A stretch of DNA of 64,000 bases from Thalassobacter stenotrophicus (GTDB lineage: Bacteria > Pseudomonadota > Alphaproteobacteria > Rhodobacterales > Rhodobacteraceae): assembly GCF_001458315.1 (NCBI RefSeq), contig NZ_CYRX01000033.1, positions 186,001 to 250,000 on the forward strand. Reading direction: 5' to 3'. The first letter of the stretch is position 1. The number at the start of each line of letters is the position of its first letter. The notes below the pieces were generated by a model. It did no database searches, was not told the origin of the DNA, and saw only the letters and a list, made by a program, of their open reading frames with translations. Positions 16,400-26,076 of this stretch are shown here, piece by piece. The position numbers were made by a program, and so were the translations under genes.

Positions 16400-18793
16400 A
16401 TGAAATTCACGCTCTCGTGGCTTAAAAGCCACCTCGACACCAATGCCACTCTGGATGAGATCGTTTACGCGCTCACGGACCTTGGGCTTGAAGTGGAGGG
16501 CGTTGAGGATCGCGGCGCCAAGCTGGCTGATTTTACCATCGGCAAAGTGATTTCAGCCGAAAAGCATCCCGATGCGGATCGCCTGCGCGTGTGTCAGGTC
16601 GAAACGGACGAAGGTCTAAAGCAGATCATCTGCGGCGCGCCCAACGCGCGTGAGGGCATCACGGTCGTGGTCGCCAAGCCCGGGGTTTATGTGCCCGGCA
16701 TTGATATCACGATCGGCGTGGGCAAAATCCGCGGGATCGAGAGCTTTGGCATGATGGCCTCCGAGCGGGAGATGGAGCTGAGCGATGAGCACGATGGCAT
16801 CATCGAGCTGCCCTCCGGTGACGTGGGTGATCGGTTTGTTGATTGGCTCGCAGCGAATGATCCGGCCAAAGTTGATCCCGTCATTGAGATTGCAATCACG
16901 CCGAACCGCCCAGATGCACTGGGTGTGCGCGGGATTGCCCGTGACCTTGCGGCCCGTGGTCTTGGTACGATGATCGCACGCGATGTGACGCCTGTGGCTG
17001 CGACGTTTGCTGCTGACATGGCCGTTAGCATTGATGACGATACGCTCGATGGCTGTCCGCTGTTTACGGGCCGTCTGATCCGGGGCGTGAAAAATGGCCC
17101 TTCGCCGGAGTGGTTGCAGGATATGCTGCGCGCCATCGGCCTACGCCCGATTAACTTCCTCGTCGATGTGACGAACTTTTTCACCTACGATCTGAACCGC
17201 CCACTGCACGTGTTCGATGCAGATAAAGTCGCGGGCAACCTGCGGGTGCATCGCGCTGCGGGCGGCGAAGAGATCGTTGCGCTGGACGACAAAACCTACA
17301 CGCTGCAATCTGGCCAAATGGTCATCTCGGATGACAACGCGGCCGAAAGCATTGCCGGCGTTATGGGCGGCGCAGCCACCGGTTGCTCGGACGAAACGGT
17401 TAACGTGTTCGTCGAAAGCGCCTATTGGGATCCGGTGCAAATCGCCTACACGGGGCGCGCGCTCAAGATCAATTCGGATGCACGCTATCGGTTTGAGCGT
17501 GGGATTGACCCGGCCTTTACGGCTGAGGGTCTTGAGCATGCGGTGCGGATGATTGTGGATCACGCGGGTGGTGAAGTGTCTGAGGTGATCAGCGCGGGCG
17601 CGGTGCCGGATGTGGCGCGCGCCTACAAGCTGGATACCGATCGTGTGCAAAGCCTCGTGGGGATGGAAATCCCCGCTGAAACGCAGCGCGCGACATTGGA
17701 AGCCCTTGGCTTTGTGCTGGAAGGTGACATGGCCCATGTCCCATCGTGGCGGCCTGATGTTCGGGGCGAAGCGGACCTTGTGGAAGAGGTGGCGCGGATC
17801 GCGTCGCTTACGAAACTTGTGGGCAAGCCGATGTCGCGGGTGGCGGGTGTGCCCAAGCCGGTCCTGACGCCAATGCAGCTGCGCGAGCGCGCGGCGCGGC
17901 GGACGATCGCGGCGCTTGGGTATAACGAATGTGTCACCTACAGCTTTATCGACGCGGATGCGGCCAAGGTGTTTGAGGGCGGCACAGACGCGACGAAGCT
18001 AGAAAATCCGATCAGTTCTGAGATGAGCCATCTACGCCCTGCGCTGTTGCCCGGGCTGTTGCAGGCTGCGGCGCGCAACCAAGCACGCGGCTATATGGAT
18101 TTGGCTTTGTTCGAAGTGGGCGCTGCGTTCCAAGGTGGTGAGCCCGGTGAGCAGCACGTATTGGCAACCGGGCTTTTGGTTGGCCATTCCGGCCCCAAAG
18201 ACCTGCGTGGAGAGCGGCGCGGCGTTGATGTGTTTGACGCGAAAGCGGACGCCGAAGCTGTTCTAAGTGCGATTGGTGCCCCTGCCAAAGTGCAAATCCT
18301 GCGCGGTGCGCCCTCGTGGTGGCATCCGGGACGCTCGGGTAAGATGTGTCTTGGCCCGAAAAAGGTCATGGCGGAGTTCGGTGAAATCCACCCCAAAGTG
18401 CTAGATGCGCTGGATGTGAAGGGGCCTGCGGTCGGCTTTACCGTATACCTCGCAGAGCCGCCTTTCCCTAAAGCGAAATCCACGACGCGTCCTGCGTTGA
18501 AGCTGCGTGACTTGCAGGCGGTGGAGCGTGATTTCGCGTTCGTGGTAGATGCTGAGGTTGAGGCGCTGACGCTCGTGAATGCGGCTGCTGGTGCTGATAA
18601 GGCTCTGATCGAAGACGTTCGCGTGTTCGATGAATTCATCGGTGGCGCGTTGGGTGAGGGTAAGAAATCCCTTGCAGTAACTGTGCGCTTGCAGCCCACA
18701 GATGCGACCTTGACGGAAAAAGATATCGAGGCCGTGTCGGAGAGGGTGATCGCAAAGGTATCCAAGGCGACTGGAGGCGTGCTGCGCGGCTGA
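16400..18793 (+). CDS. pheT: Phenylalanyl-tRNA synthetase beta subunit
   Basis: A 797-residue partner of PheS. The order is the N-terminal tRNA-binding EMAP/OB-like domain (about 40-150, with KHPDADRLRVCQV), the B3/B4 editing domain (about 210-400, with RPINFLVDVTNFFTYDLNRPLHVFDADK and FERGIDP), B5 (about 400-475), the catalytic-like core (about 490-690), and the C-terminal ferredoxin-fold anticodon-binding domain (RDLQAVERDFAFVVD to the end). The 131 bases before it hold no gene. Confidence 0.98.
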   Translation: MKFTLSWLKSHLDTNATLDEIVYALTDLGLEVEGVEDRGAKLADFTIGKVISAEKHPDADRLRVCQVETDEGLKQIICGAPNAREGITVVVAKPGVYVPGIDITIGVGKIRGIESFGMMASEREMELSDEHDGIIELPSGDVGDRFVDWLAANDPAKVDPVIEIAITPNRPDALGVRGIARDLAARGLGTMIARDVTPVAATFAADMAVSIDDDTLDGCPLFTGRLIRGVKNGPSPEWLQDMLRAIGLRPINFLVDVTNFFTYDLNRPLHVFDADKVAGNLRVHRAAGGEEIVALDDKTYTLQSGQMVISDDNAAESIAGVMGGAATGCSDETVNVFVESAYWDPVQIAYTGRALKINSDARYRFERGIDPAFTAEGLEHAVRMIVDHAGGEVSEVISAGAVPDVARAYKLDTDRVQSLVGMEIPAETQRATLEALGFVLEGDMAHVPSWRPDVRGEADLVEEVARIASLTKLVGKPMSRVAGVPKPVLTPMQLRERAARRTIAALGYNECVTYSFIDADAAKVFEGGTDATKLENPISSEMSHLRPALLPGLLQAAARNQARGYMDLALFEVGAAFQGGEPGEQHVLATGLLVGHSGPKDLRGERRGVDVFDAKADAEAVLSAIGAPAKVQILRGAPSWWHPGRSGKMCLGPKKVMAEFGEIHPKVLDALDVKGPAVGFTVYLAEPPFPKAKSTTRPALKLRDLQAVERDFAFVVDAEVEALTLVNAAAGADKALIEDVRVFDEFIGGALGEGKKSLAVTVRLQPTDATLTEKDIEAVSERVIAKVSKATGGVLRG

Positions 18794-18820
18794 TGTCTGG
18801 TTCTGGCTGATGGGGGAGGT

Positions 18821-18850
18821 GCCTCCGGCGGGGATATTTGTGAACCAAAG
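18821..18850 (+). repeat. Dispersed repeat copy R2
   Basis: GCCTCCGGCGGGGATATTTG followed by TGAACCAAAG, between pheT and ytoQ. It ends 18 bases before the ytoQ start. Confidence 0.8.
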
Positions 18851-18868
18851 AAGCGGAGGAAGTTTAAG

Positions 18869-19318
18869 ATGACGTTGAAGGTTTATTTGTCGGGCGAAAT
18901 TCATACCGATTGGCGCGAGCAGATCACGGAAGGGGCTGCTGCGTTGGATGTGACGTTTGAGAGCCCGGTGACGGATCACGATGCAAGCGACGATTGCGGT
19001 GTCGCGGTTTTGGGTGCGGAGCCGAACAAGTATTGGCACGATCATAAGGGCGCGATGGTTAATGCGATCCGGACCCGCAAGGGTATTTCGGATGCCGATG
19101 TCGTCGTTGTGCGGTTTGGTGAGAAATACAAGCAGTGGAACGCCGCGTTTGATGCAGGGTATGCCGCAGCGTTGGGGAAATCACTGATCATTCTGCACGG
19201 GGCGGAACATCAGCACCCTCTGAAAGAGGTGGATGCCGCGGCGCTTGCGGTGTGTGAAGAGCCGCGGCAAGTGGTCGAAATCTTGAACTACGTGTTAACT
19301 GGAAAGTTGCCCGGTTAA
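18869..19318 (+). CDS. YtoQ family protein
   Basis: A 149-residue protein with the YtoQ signature segments VYLSGEIHTDWREQI, NKYWHDHKGAMVNAIRTRKGI, FGEKYKQWNAAFDAGYA and SLIILHG. The fold resembles nucleoside 2-deoxyribosyltransferase-like proteins, but the family reaction is not established. GGAGGAA lies upstream of the ATG, just after a repeat copy. It converges on the GST gene, with 6 bases between the stops. Confidence 0.88.
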   Translation: MTLKVYLSGEIHTDWREQITEGAAALDVTFESPVTDHDASDDCGVAVLGAEPNKYWHDHKGAMVNAIRTRKGISDADVVVVRFGEKYKQWNAAFDAGYAAALGKSLIILHGAEHQHPLKEVDAAALAVCEEPRQVVEILNYVLTGKLPG

Positions 19319-19324
19319 CGTGGC

Positions 19325-20014
19325 TTAGCCGTCGCGGTCGGGCACGTTGAGCCCGACTTGCACGGCGGGACGGGCAAGAAATCGCTCAAGATATGCGATA
19401 AGGGCTGGGTGGTTCTCCCACCCGAGAGTGTCCTTTACGCCATAGAAATCGAGCGCGCGTAGCCAAGGCGCGATTGCCATATCAGCGATGGAATACTCCC
19501 CTGCAATCCAGTCGCGTGTGCTTAGCTCAGCCTCTAACACTGCTAAAAGCCGCTTACCTTCGTCGACGTAGCGCTGCCGGGGGCGGGGGTCTTCTATCTG
19601 CGCGCCTGCGAATTTGCTGAAGTAACCAAGCTGACCAAACATGGGACCAAGACCACCCATCTGGAACATGAGCCACTGTGTGATGAGGGCCTTTTCAGGA
19701 GGTGTGTTTCCGCCGAACTTTTCCGACTTTTCAGAAAGGTACAGGAGGATTGCGCCGCTTTCGAATAGTGCGGTTTCGGTTTCGGGATCAATGATCGCTG
19801 GGATTTTGTTGTTGGGATTGAGCGCGAGGAACTCGGGGCTTTTGACATCGCTGTCGGAAAGAGTGACGAGATGCGGTTCGTAAGGGATGCCCATTTCTTC
19901 GAGTGCGATGGATACTTTGACCCCGTTGGGTGTGGGAAAAGAATAGAGTTGCAATTTAGACGGATCAGATGCGGGCCAGCGTTTGTTAATGGGGTGGTTT
20001 GTAATGAACGACAT
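19325..20014 (-). CDS. Glutathione S-transferase (YfcG/YghU-like)
   Basis: A 229-residue cytosolic GST. The thioredoxin-like domain (about 20-100) has LYSFPTPNGVKVSIALEEMG, where the Thr-Asn pair takes the role seen in Nu-class (YfcG) disulfide-bond oxidoreductases, then NPNNKIPAIIDP and LFESGAILLYL for glutathione binding. The helical domain follows, with WLMFQMGGLGPMFGQ and the N-capping region SIADMAIAPW. YfcG-type enzymes reduce disulfides rather than conjugate, which is the best guess here. Monocistronic. Confidence 0.9.
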   Translation of the reverse strand: MSFITNHPINKRWPASDPSKLQLYSFPTPNGVKVSIALEEMGIPYEPHLVTLSDSDVKSPEFLALNPNNKIPAIIDPETETALFESGAILLYLSEKSEKFGGNTPPEKALITQWLMFQMGGLGPMFGQLGYFSKFAGAQIEDPRPRQRYVDEGKRLLAVLEAELSTRDWIAGEYSIADMAIAPWLRALDFYGVKDTLGWENHPALIAYLERFLARPAVQVGLNVPDRDG

Positions 20015-20165
20015 GAGTGTCTCCTTGGGTTGGAACTACACCTAGCCTCTTTTTCTTGGGACAAAAGGCGTGACACCTGTGCGTTTTTGGACAGAGTAGT
20101 ATGCGGTGGTGTTTGGGGAACACGAACAGCGCCGTTGCATTGTGAGCAAAAGGGATAGGGAAAAG

Positions 20166-20600
20166 ATGCTTAACGAATTCAAAGAATTCATTGCCAAAGG
20201 CAACGTCATGGACATGGCGGTGGGGATTATCATTGGTGCCGCGTTTACTGCGATTGTGACCTCATTGGTCGGGGATTTGATTAATCCTCTGATTGCGCTC
20301 TTTACTGGGGGGATCGATTTCTCGGGTTGGTTCTACTCGCTCGATGGGGAGACATATGCATCCTTGAGCACCGCGCAGGAAGCAGGCGCACCGGTCTTTG
20401 CTATCGGGAATTTCATCATGGCGGTGATCAATTTCCTGATCGTGGCTTTTGTTGTGTTCATGTTGGTTAAGACTGTGAACCGCGTGAAAGCTGCTGCGGA
20501 AAAAGAGCCTGAGGTCAAAGAAGAGGCGCCTAAGGGGCCTTCTGAAATCGATGTTCTTTTGGAAATTCGGGACGCCTTGGCTAAACAAAAGGCCAGTTGA
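20166..20600 (+). CDS. mscL: Large-conductance mechanosensitive channel MscL
   Basis: A homopentameric inner-membrane channel that opens on hypo-osmotic shock. The ATG at 20166 gives 144 residues beginning [20 protein letters not shown], with pore-lining TM1 ([21 protein letters not shown]), a periplasmic loop (about 50-75), TM2 ([22 protein letters not shown]) and a charged cytoplasmic helix. The GGGATAGGGAAAAG run upstream serves as ribosome site. It stands alone with its own terminator. Confidence 0.97.
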   Translation: MLNEFKEFIAKGNVMDMAVGIIIGAAFTAIVTSLVGDLINPLIALFTGGIDFSGWFYSLDGETYASLSTAQEAGAPVFAIGNFIMAVINFLIVAFVVFMLVKTVNRVKAAAEKEPEVKEEAPKGPSEIDVLLEIRDALAKQKAS

Positions 20601-20620
20601 GCCAAAAGCCAATTAAGCAA

Positions 20621-20648
20621 AAGGCCCGCCAATCCGGCGGGCCTTTTC
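20621..20648 (+). terminator. Rho-independent terminator after mscL
   Basis: AAGGCCCGCC, loop AATCC, GGCGGGCCTT, then TTCTATTT. It is also placed to serve the convergent ald gene. Confidence 0.88.
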
Positions 20649-20672
20649 TATTTCAACTATGATGTTTTGCAA

Positions 20673-21791
20673 TTAAGCGGCCAAGATCGAGCTTGGATCG
20701 ACGCTTGCGAGGTTCAGCGCCTCGCCCACTGCGGCATAGGTTAGTTTGCCGGCATGTACGTTCAGTCCGTTGCGCAGGTGCGGATCTGCGAGGCAGGCCT
20801 CGCGCCAGCCTTTGTTGGCCAAGGCGATCATGAACGGCATCGTGGCATTGCCGAGAGCGATGGTCGATGTACGGGCAACCGCGCCAGGCATGTTGGCCAC
20901 GCAGTAGTGCATGATCCCGTCCACGTCATAGATTGGGTCGGCGTGGGTCGTCGCGCGGGATGTTTCAAAGCAACCGCCTTGGTCGATTGCGACGTCCACG
21001 ATGGCCGCACCCGGCTTCATGGTGGATAGTTGTGCCCGCGATACCAGTTTGGGGGCCGCAGCGCCGGGCACGAGAACCGCTCCGATAACCAGGTCAGCCT
21101 CTGCGACCAGCTCGGCGGTGTTCCCGGAGGATGCGTAGCGCGTGCGGAACACAGAGCCGAACGCATCATCAAGATACCGCATCCGGTCAAGCGACATGTC
21201 CAGCACGGTCACATCCGCGCCCATACCGGCCGCGATGCGGGCCGCGTGGGTGCCCACAACGCCGCCACCGATCACGGCTACCTTTGCAGGGCCCACGCCG
21301 GGTACGCCGCCTAGCAGAACGCCGCGGCCACCGTTGGCCTTTTGCAGTGTGTAGGCGCCGACTTGTGGGGCCAAACGTCCCGCCACTTCGGACATGGGCG
21401 CCAGCAGGGGCAGGCCGCCGCGTGCGTCGGTGACGGTTTCATAGGCGATGCAGGTCGCGCCGGATTTCAGCAGGTCGTGGGTCTGCTCGGGGTCGGGTGC
21501 GAGGTGCAGGTAGGTGAACAGAAGTTGGTCCTCGCGCAACATCGCGCGCTCAACCGCTTGGGGTTCTTTGACCTTTACGATCATGTCGGCTGTCGAAAAG
21601 ATTTCTTCTGCGGTGTCAGCCATGCGTGCGCCAGCGGCCACATAGTCGGCATCTGCAAAACCTGCGCCTGTACCGGCACCGGTTTGGATCACGACTTCGT
21701 GCCCATGACGGACGGCTTCCATGGCCGCAGCGGGCGTCATGCCGACGCGGAATTCTTGGGGTTTGATCTCTGTGGGGCAGCCGATGAGCAT
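20673..21791 (-). CDS. ald: Alanine dehydrogenase
   Basis: NAD-dependent L-alanine/pyruvate interconversion, mostly catabolic. The ATG at 21791 with GGGAGAA upstream gives 372 residues beginning [20 protein letters not shown]; a longer reading to 21857 lacks conserved sequence. Substrate-site segments VKVKEP and FTYLHLAPD precede the NAD-binding [35 protein letters not shown] is the family C-terminal hallmark. Transcribed divergently from the Lrp-type regulator, it shares a control region containing a 7-5-7 inverted repeat. Confidence 0.96.
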   Translation of the reverse strand: MLIGCPTEIKPQEFRVGMTPAAAMEAVRHGHEVVIQTGAGTGAGFADADYVAAGARMADTAEEIFSTADMIVKVKEPQAVERAMLREDQLLFTYLHLAPDPEQTHDLLKSGATCIAYETVTDARGGLPLLAPMSEVAGRLAPQVGAYTLQKANGGRGVLLGGVPGVGPAKVAVIGGGVVGTHAARIAAGMGADVTVLDMSLDRMRYLDDAFGSVFRTRYASSGNTAELVAEADLVIGAVLVPGAAAPKLVSRAQLSTMKPGAAIVDVAIDQGGCFETSRATTHADPIYDVDGIMHYCVANMPGAVARTSTIALGNATMPFMIALANKGWREACLADPHLRNGLNVHAGKLTYAAVGEALNLASVDPSSILAA

Positions 21792-21891
21792 TGTGATGTT
21801 CTCCCTAAACGCATCGTTGGATCTCGTTGCTCGCACAATAGGAGAGGCCGAAGGCAATTGCTTTGAATTGATCGGCGTGTCAGGATAGTTA

Positions 21892-21910
21892 AACGCAATA
21901 TTTTTGCGTT
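21892..21910. promoter_or_regulatory. Palindromic operator candidate in the ald-lrp control region
   Basis: AACGCAA-TATTT-TTGCGTT, a perfect 7-5-7 inverted repeat in the AT-rich stretch between the divergent ald and Lrp-family genes. The size and AT-rich spacer fit Lrp/AldR-type sites. Confidence 0.6.
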
Positions 21911-21938
21911 ATACGTTATTTAATCGGGATCAAATGTT

Positions 21939-22406
21939 GTGAATGAAGAAATGGACGCAATTGATCGTCGTCTGCTGACATGTTTGCAGCGGGATGGACG
22001 AATCTCCATGCAGGCATTGTCCGAGATCGTGCATTTATCCCCCTCCGCGTGCCATCGGCGTATTCAGCGGTTGGAAAAGGCGGGGGTAATCCGAGACTAT
22101 GTTGCTCTCACGAATGCGCGAAGACTTGGGCGCTCAACCACGGTGTTTGTAGAGATCAGCCTTAGCGGGCAGGCGGATGAGTTGTTGGATCGGTTCGAGA
22201 AAGAGGTCGCGTTGATCCCCGATGTGCTGGAATGCCACCTGATGACCGGGCGCTATGATTACTTGCTCAAGGTCGTCGCCAAAGACACCGAGGATTTCGC
22301 GCGCATTCACCGGCAATCGCTTGCGCGGCTGCCCGGGGTTGCGCAGTTGCAGTCCAGCTTTGCCCTCAAGACGGTATTCAAAACCACCGCCATCCCTGTG
22401 GATTGA
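21939..22406 (+). CDS. Lrp/AsnC family transcriptional regulator, probable ald regulator
   Basis: A 155-residue DNA-binding regulator. The N-terminal winged helix-turn-helix (IDRRLLTCLQRDGRISMQALSEIVHLSPSACHRRIQ, about residues 8-45) is followed by the RAM ligand-binding domain (about 65-145, with VLECHLMTGRYDYLLKVVAKD). The start is GTG 21939 or ATG 21951. Divergence from ald and the palindrome between them suggest it activates ald in response to alanine, as AldR/Lrp proteins do in other alphaproteobacteria. That regulatory role is inferred. Confidence 0.92.
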   Translation: MNEEMDAIDRRLLTCLQRDGRISMQALSEIVHLSPSACHRRIQRLEKAGVIRDYVALTNARRLGRSTTVFVEISLSGQADELLDRFEKEVALIPDVLECHLMTGRYDYLLKVVAKDTEDFARIHRQSLARLPGVAQLQSSFALKTVFKTTAIPVD

Positions 22407-22416
22407 GCCCTCAGTC

Positions 22417-25400
22417 CTAGACCTCCTCAACCATCGACACACCGGGCAGCGATTTTAGCGCGCCTTTGATTTGGGGCGACACGGGGAAGGGTTCAGGCAG
22501 GATCACCTCAACCTCGCCGGGCAGATCAGGAGCCATCAGGCACAGGTGCACTGGCGCACGCCCTTTGGTTTTGCTCTCAGTTTTCATCCGCTCCAACAGG
22601 TTCGCGACAGAGCTAACCGCCTCAGTCTGATCGACGAATACACGCAGCCCCATGGGGCCTTGGCCCATTTCGACCACGTCATCCACGGGTGTCACACCGC
22701 GCGCGAGCAGCTTGAGCTGGTCGGCCTCCAACGTGGCCTCAACCTGTACGGTGATACGATTGCCCGTCTCAAGGTGGTCGCGTGATGCCTCAAGTGTGTC
22801 TGAGAACATCGTCGCCTCAAACTGACCGGTCAGGTCGCTGAGTTGGATAAACGCAAAGCGGTTGCCCTTGGCGGATTTGCGTTCCTGCCGTCCGGCCACA
22901 ACACCGGCCATTCGTGCCACCAACGGGCCGCCACGGGTCAAATCCATGATCTCGGCCAAGGTTTTGACGTCCTTGCGGCGCAGCGCGGGCATGTAGTCAT
23001 CCAGAGGGTGCCCGGACAGATAGAAGCCGATAGCTTTGAATTCCTCTGCCAAACGCTCTGCGGGCAGCCAATCGTTCAGCTCACGCATACGCGGTTCGGG
23101 CAGGTCGTCGCCCGCTTCCCCAAAGAGCGAGACTTGGTTCGACGCGCGCTGCTCATGGATCGCGGCGGAATACCCGACCAACCCGTCCAGATTGGCCAGT
23201 ACGCGGGCGCGGTTGGCATCGATTTCATCAAACGCCCCAGCCCGCGCGAGCATTTCAAGCGGGCGTTTGCCGACCCGCTTGAGGTCCACACGGCGGGAAA
23301 AGTCGTACAGTGTGGCAAAGGGTTTGCCATCGCGCCCCTTAACGACAAGCTCCATCGCATCCACGCCGACGTTCTTCAGCGCGCCCAGCCCATAGATCAG
23401 GTGCCCCTCCCGGGAGGAAAACCGCGCATCCGAGCGGTTCACGCATGGCGGCACAATCGTCAGGCCAAGCCCGCCCCGTTCGCTGGGCTTGCGGACCTCT
23501 TCGGCATAAACCGACAGCTTATCCGTCAGGTGGATATCGCAGTTCATCACACCGGCCATGAACTCAACCGGGTGGTTCGCCTTAAGCCATGCCGTCTGAT
23601 AGCTGACCACCGCGTAGGCGGCGGCGTGCGATTTGTTAAAGCCGTAGTTGGCGAACTTATCGAGCAGGTGCCACACCTCAAGGGCCTTGGCCTTGTCGAC
23701 GCCATTCTTGGCCGAGCCTTCGAGGAACTTGGGGCGCTCGGCGTCCATCGCCTCTTGGATCTTTTTACCCATAGCGCGGCGCAACAGGTCGGCGCCGCCA
23801 AGGCTGTAGCCGGCCATTTCCTGCGCGATCTGCATCACCTGTTCCTGATAAACGATGATGCCCTGCGTCTCATCTAGGATGTGGTCGATTGACGGGTGTA
23901 GCTTGTCGCGTTCGCTCTTGCCGTTCTTGACCTCACAGAACTTGGGGATGTTCTCCATCGGGCCGGGCCGGTACAGCGCAACAAGCGCGATGATATCCTC
24001 GATGCAGTCGGGTTTCATGCGCCGCAGCGCGTCCATCATGCCGCTCGATTCCACCTGAAACACGGCAACAGTGCGCGCGTCGGAATACAGCTTGTAGCTG
24101 GCTTCATCATCCAAGGGGATCGCGTTGATGTCGCCCTCAGTGCCGGGCGCGGGCACGTATAGCTCGGTCCCATCCGCGCCAAGGTGGATCTCGCGTCCCT
24201 GCGCATGGATGATCTCAATCGCGTTTTCGATAACGGTCAGGGTCTTTAGACCCAGAAAGTCGAACTTCACCAACCCGGCCTGCTCAACCCATTTCATGTT
24301 GAACTGGGTGGCGGGCATGTCCGAGCGGGGGTCTTTATAGAGCGGTACAAGCGCGTCCAGCGGACGGTCCCCGATCACAACACCGGCGGCGTGGGTCGAC
24401 GCGTTCCGCAACAGCCCCTCAACCTGCTGGCCGTAGTTCAGCAAGCGTGCCACGACTTCCTCGTCACGGGCGGCCTCGCGCAGGCGCGGCTCATCGGCCA
24501 GCGCCTTTTCGATGGACACAGGCTTCACGCCCTCCACCGGGATCATCTTGGACAGACGATCCACCTGACCATAAGGCATCTGAAGCACCCGGCCCACATC
24601 ACGCACCGCAGCCTTGGACAGAAGCGCACCAAAGGTGATGATCTGGCCCACTTTGTCCCGGCCATATTTCTCCTGCACGTATTGGATCACCTCCTCGCGG
24701 CGATCCATGCAAAAGTCGATGTCGAAGTCGGGCATCGATACCCGCTCAGGGTTCAGGAACCGCTCAAACAGTAGCGAATACCGCAGCGGATCAAGGTCAG
24801 TAATCGTTAGCGCATAAGCCACGAGCGACCCCGCGCCCGACCCCCGGCCCGGCCCCACGGCGATGCCCTGATCTTTGCCCCACTGGATAAAGTCGGCAAC
24901 GATCAGGAAATAGCCCGGAAAGCCCATGCCCTCGATGATGCCCAACTCAAAGTCGAGCCGCGCTTGGTATTCCTCAAGCGTGGCGGCATGGGGGATCACC
25001 GCGAGCCGCTTTTGCAGGCCCTCATTGGCCATCCGGCGCAGTTCGGCGACCTCATCATCGGCAAATTTGGGCAGGATCGGGTCACGCTTGTAGGATTTGA
25101 AGGCACACCGCTTGGCGATCTCCAGAGTGTTTTCGATCGCCTCAGGCAGGTCCGCAAACAGGGTGACCATCTCGGACTGCGATTTGAAGTAATGCTCCGC
25201 GGTTAGCCTGCGGCGGTTAGCCTGCTGATCGACATATGCCCCCTCCGAGATACAGATCAGCGCGTCATGCGCCTCGTACATCTCGGTTTTGGGGAAATAG
25301 ACATCGTTGGTCGCGACCAGCGGCAGGTCGTGGGCATAGGCCAGCTCGACCGTCTCTGCCTCGGTCGGGTGAACACCACCGTGGCGTTGCAATTCAACAT

Positions 25401-25914
25401 ACAAACGGGTGCCAAAAGCGGCCTTGAGGCGTGTCAGCAGCGCCTCGGCCTTGGGCATTTGCCCCCCGTCAATCAGCCGTCCCAAGGCCCCATCCGGCCC
25501 ACCGGTTAGGCAAATCACCCCAGCGGCGTATTTTTCCAACTCATCCACCGTCACCTGCGGCAGCATCTCGGGCCGCTCAAGGTACAGGCATGAGTTCAGC
25601 TTCATCAGGTTTTCATAGCCCAGCTCGGATTGGGCCAGCAAAACCATCGGCGCAGGGTTACGCGGCTTCTGGCCGGGCTCGGCGGGATCATACATCACAT
25701 CGAACTGACAGCCGATAATCGGCTGCACGCCCGCCTTGCTCAAGCCCTCTGAGGCCTCAAGTGCAGCGAACATGTTGTTCGTATCGGTGATCGCCACGGC
25801 AGGCATCTCAGCCATCTCACACAGACCCGGCAGCTTCTTTAGCCGCACAGCTCCTTCCAAAAGTGAGTATTCCGTGTGCAAACGTAGGTGAATGAATCGC
25901 GGTTTTTGTGCCAT
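22417..25914 (-). CDS. dnaE: DNA polymerase III alpha subunit
   Basis: The replicative polymerase catalytic subunit, 1165 residues. It has an N-terminal PHP domain (HLRLHTEYSLLEGA, then ITDTNNMFAALE), catalytic aspartates in MPDFDIDFCMDRR, the GPGRGSGAGSLVAYAL segment, KFDFLGLKTLTVIE, ALYRPGPMENIP and NKSHAAAYAVVSYQTAWLKA. A C-terminal OB fold (about 960-1050, LVARMAGVVAGRQERKS) and a small C-terminal domain follow. It is convergent with the Lrp gene and divergent from xdhA. Confidence 0.98.
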   Translation of the reverse strand: MAQKPRFIHLRLHTEYSLLEGAVRLKKLPGLCEMAEMPAVAITDTNNMFAALEASEGLSKAGVQPIIGCQFDVMYDPAEPGQKPRNPAPMVLLAQSELGYENLMKLNSCLYLERPEMLPQVTVDELEKYAAGVICLTGGPDGALGRLIDGGQMPKAEALLTRLKAAFGTRLYVELQRHGGVHPTEAETVELAYAHDLPLVATNDVYFPKTEMYEAHDALICISEGAYVDQQANRRRLTAEHYFKSQSEMVTLFADLPEAIENTLEIAKRCAFKSYKRDPILPKFADDEVAELRRMANEGLQKRLAVIPHAATLEEYQARLDFELGIIEGMGFPGYFLIVADFIQWGKDQGIAVGPGRGSGAGSLVAYALTITDLDPLRYSLLFERFLNPERVSMPDFDIDFCMDRREEVIQYVQEKYGRDKVGQIITFGALLSKAAVRDVGRVLQMPYGQVDRLSKMIPVEGVKPVSIEKALADEPRLREAARDEEVVARLLNYGQQVEGLLRNASTHAAGVVIGDRPLDALVPLYKDPRSDMPATQFNMKWVEQAGLVKFDFLGLKTLTVIENAIEIIHAQGREIHLGADGTELYVPAPGTEGDINAIPLDDEASYKLYSDARTVAVFQVESSGMMDALRRMKPDCIEDIIALVALYRPGPMENIPKFCEVKNGKSERDKLHPSIDHILDETQGIIVYQEQVMQIAQEMAGYSLGGADLLRRAMGKKIQEAMDAERPKFLEGSAKNGVDKAKALEVWHLLDKFANYGFNKSHAAAYAVVSYQTAWLKANHPVEFMAGVMNCDIHLTDKLSVYAEEVRKPSERGGLGLTIVPPCVNRSDARFSSREGHLIYGLGALKNVGVDAMELVVKGRDGKPFATLYDFSRRVDLKRVGKRPLEMLARAGAFDEIDANRARVLANLDGLVGYSAAIHEQRASNQVSLFGEAGDDLPEPRMRELNDWLPAERLAEEFKAIGFYLSGHPLDDYMPALRRKDVKTLAEIMDLTRGGPLVARMAGVVAGRQERKSAKGNRFAFIQLSDLTGQFEATMFSDTLEASRDHLETGNRITVQVEATLEADQLKLLARGVTPVDDVVEMGQGPMGLRVFVDQTEAVSSVANLLERMKTESKTKGRAPVHLCLMAPDLPGEVEVILPEPFPVSPQIKGALKSLPGVSMVEEV

Positions 25915-26047
25915 GCCGCCACCATATGTAGGGTGCGCCCCTTGGAAAAGCGTGAAAGCACTTGCAAGAAGCCCAAACGCCCGCTTTCCTGTGGGCAGTT
26001 CCTCCCGCGCTCTCTACGCCGCATCGACAGCGCACAACCGGAGGTCA

Positions 26048-26076
26048 TTAACCGAGTAACGCGGCGGGCATATAAT
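26048..26076 (+). promoter_or_regulatory. Sigma70-like promoter candidate abutting the xdhA start
   Basis: TTAACC (26048-26053), a 17-base gap, then a perfect TATAAT (26071-26076) directly before the xdhA ATG. If used, transcription would begin inside the first codons, which conflicts with the conserved N-terminus. It may be fortuitous, or it may reflect a misplaced start. Confidence 0.25.
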
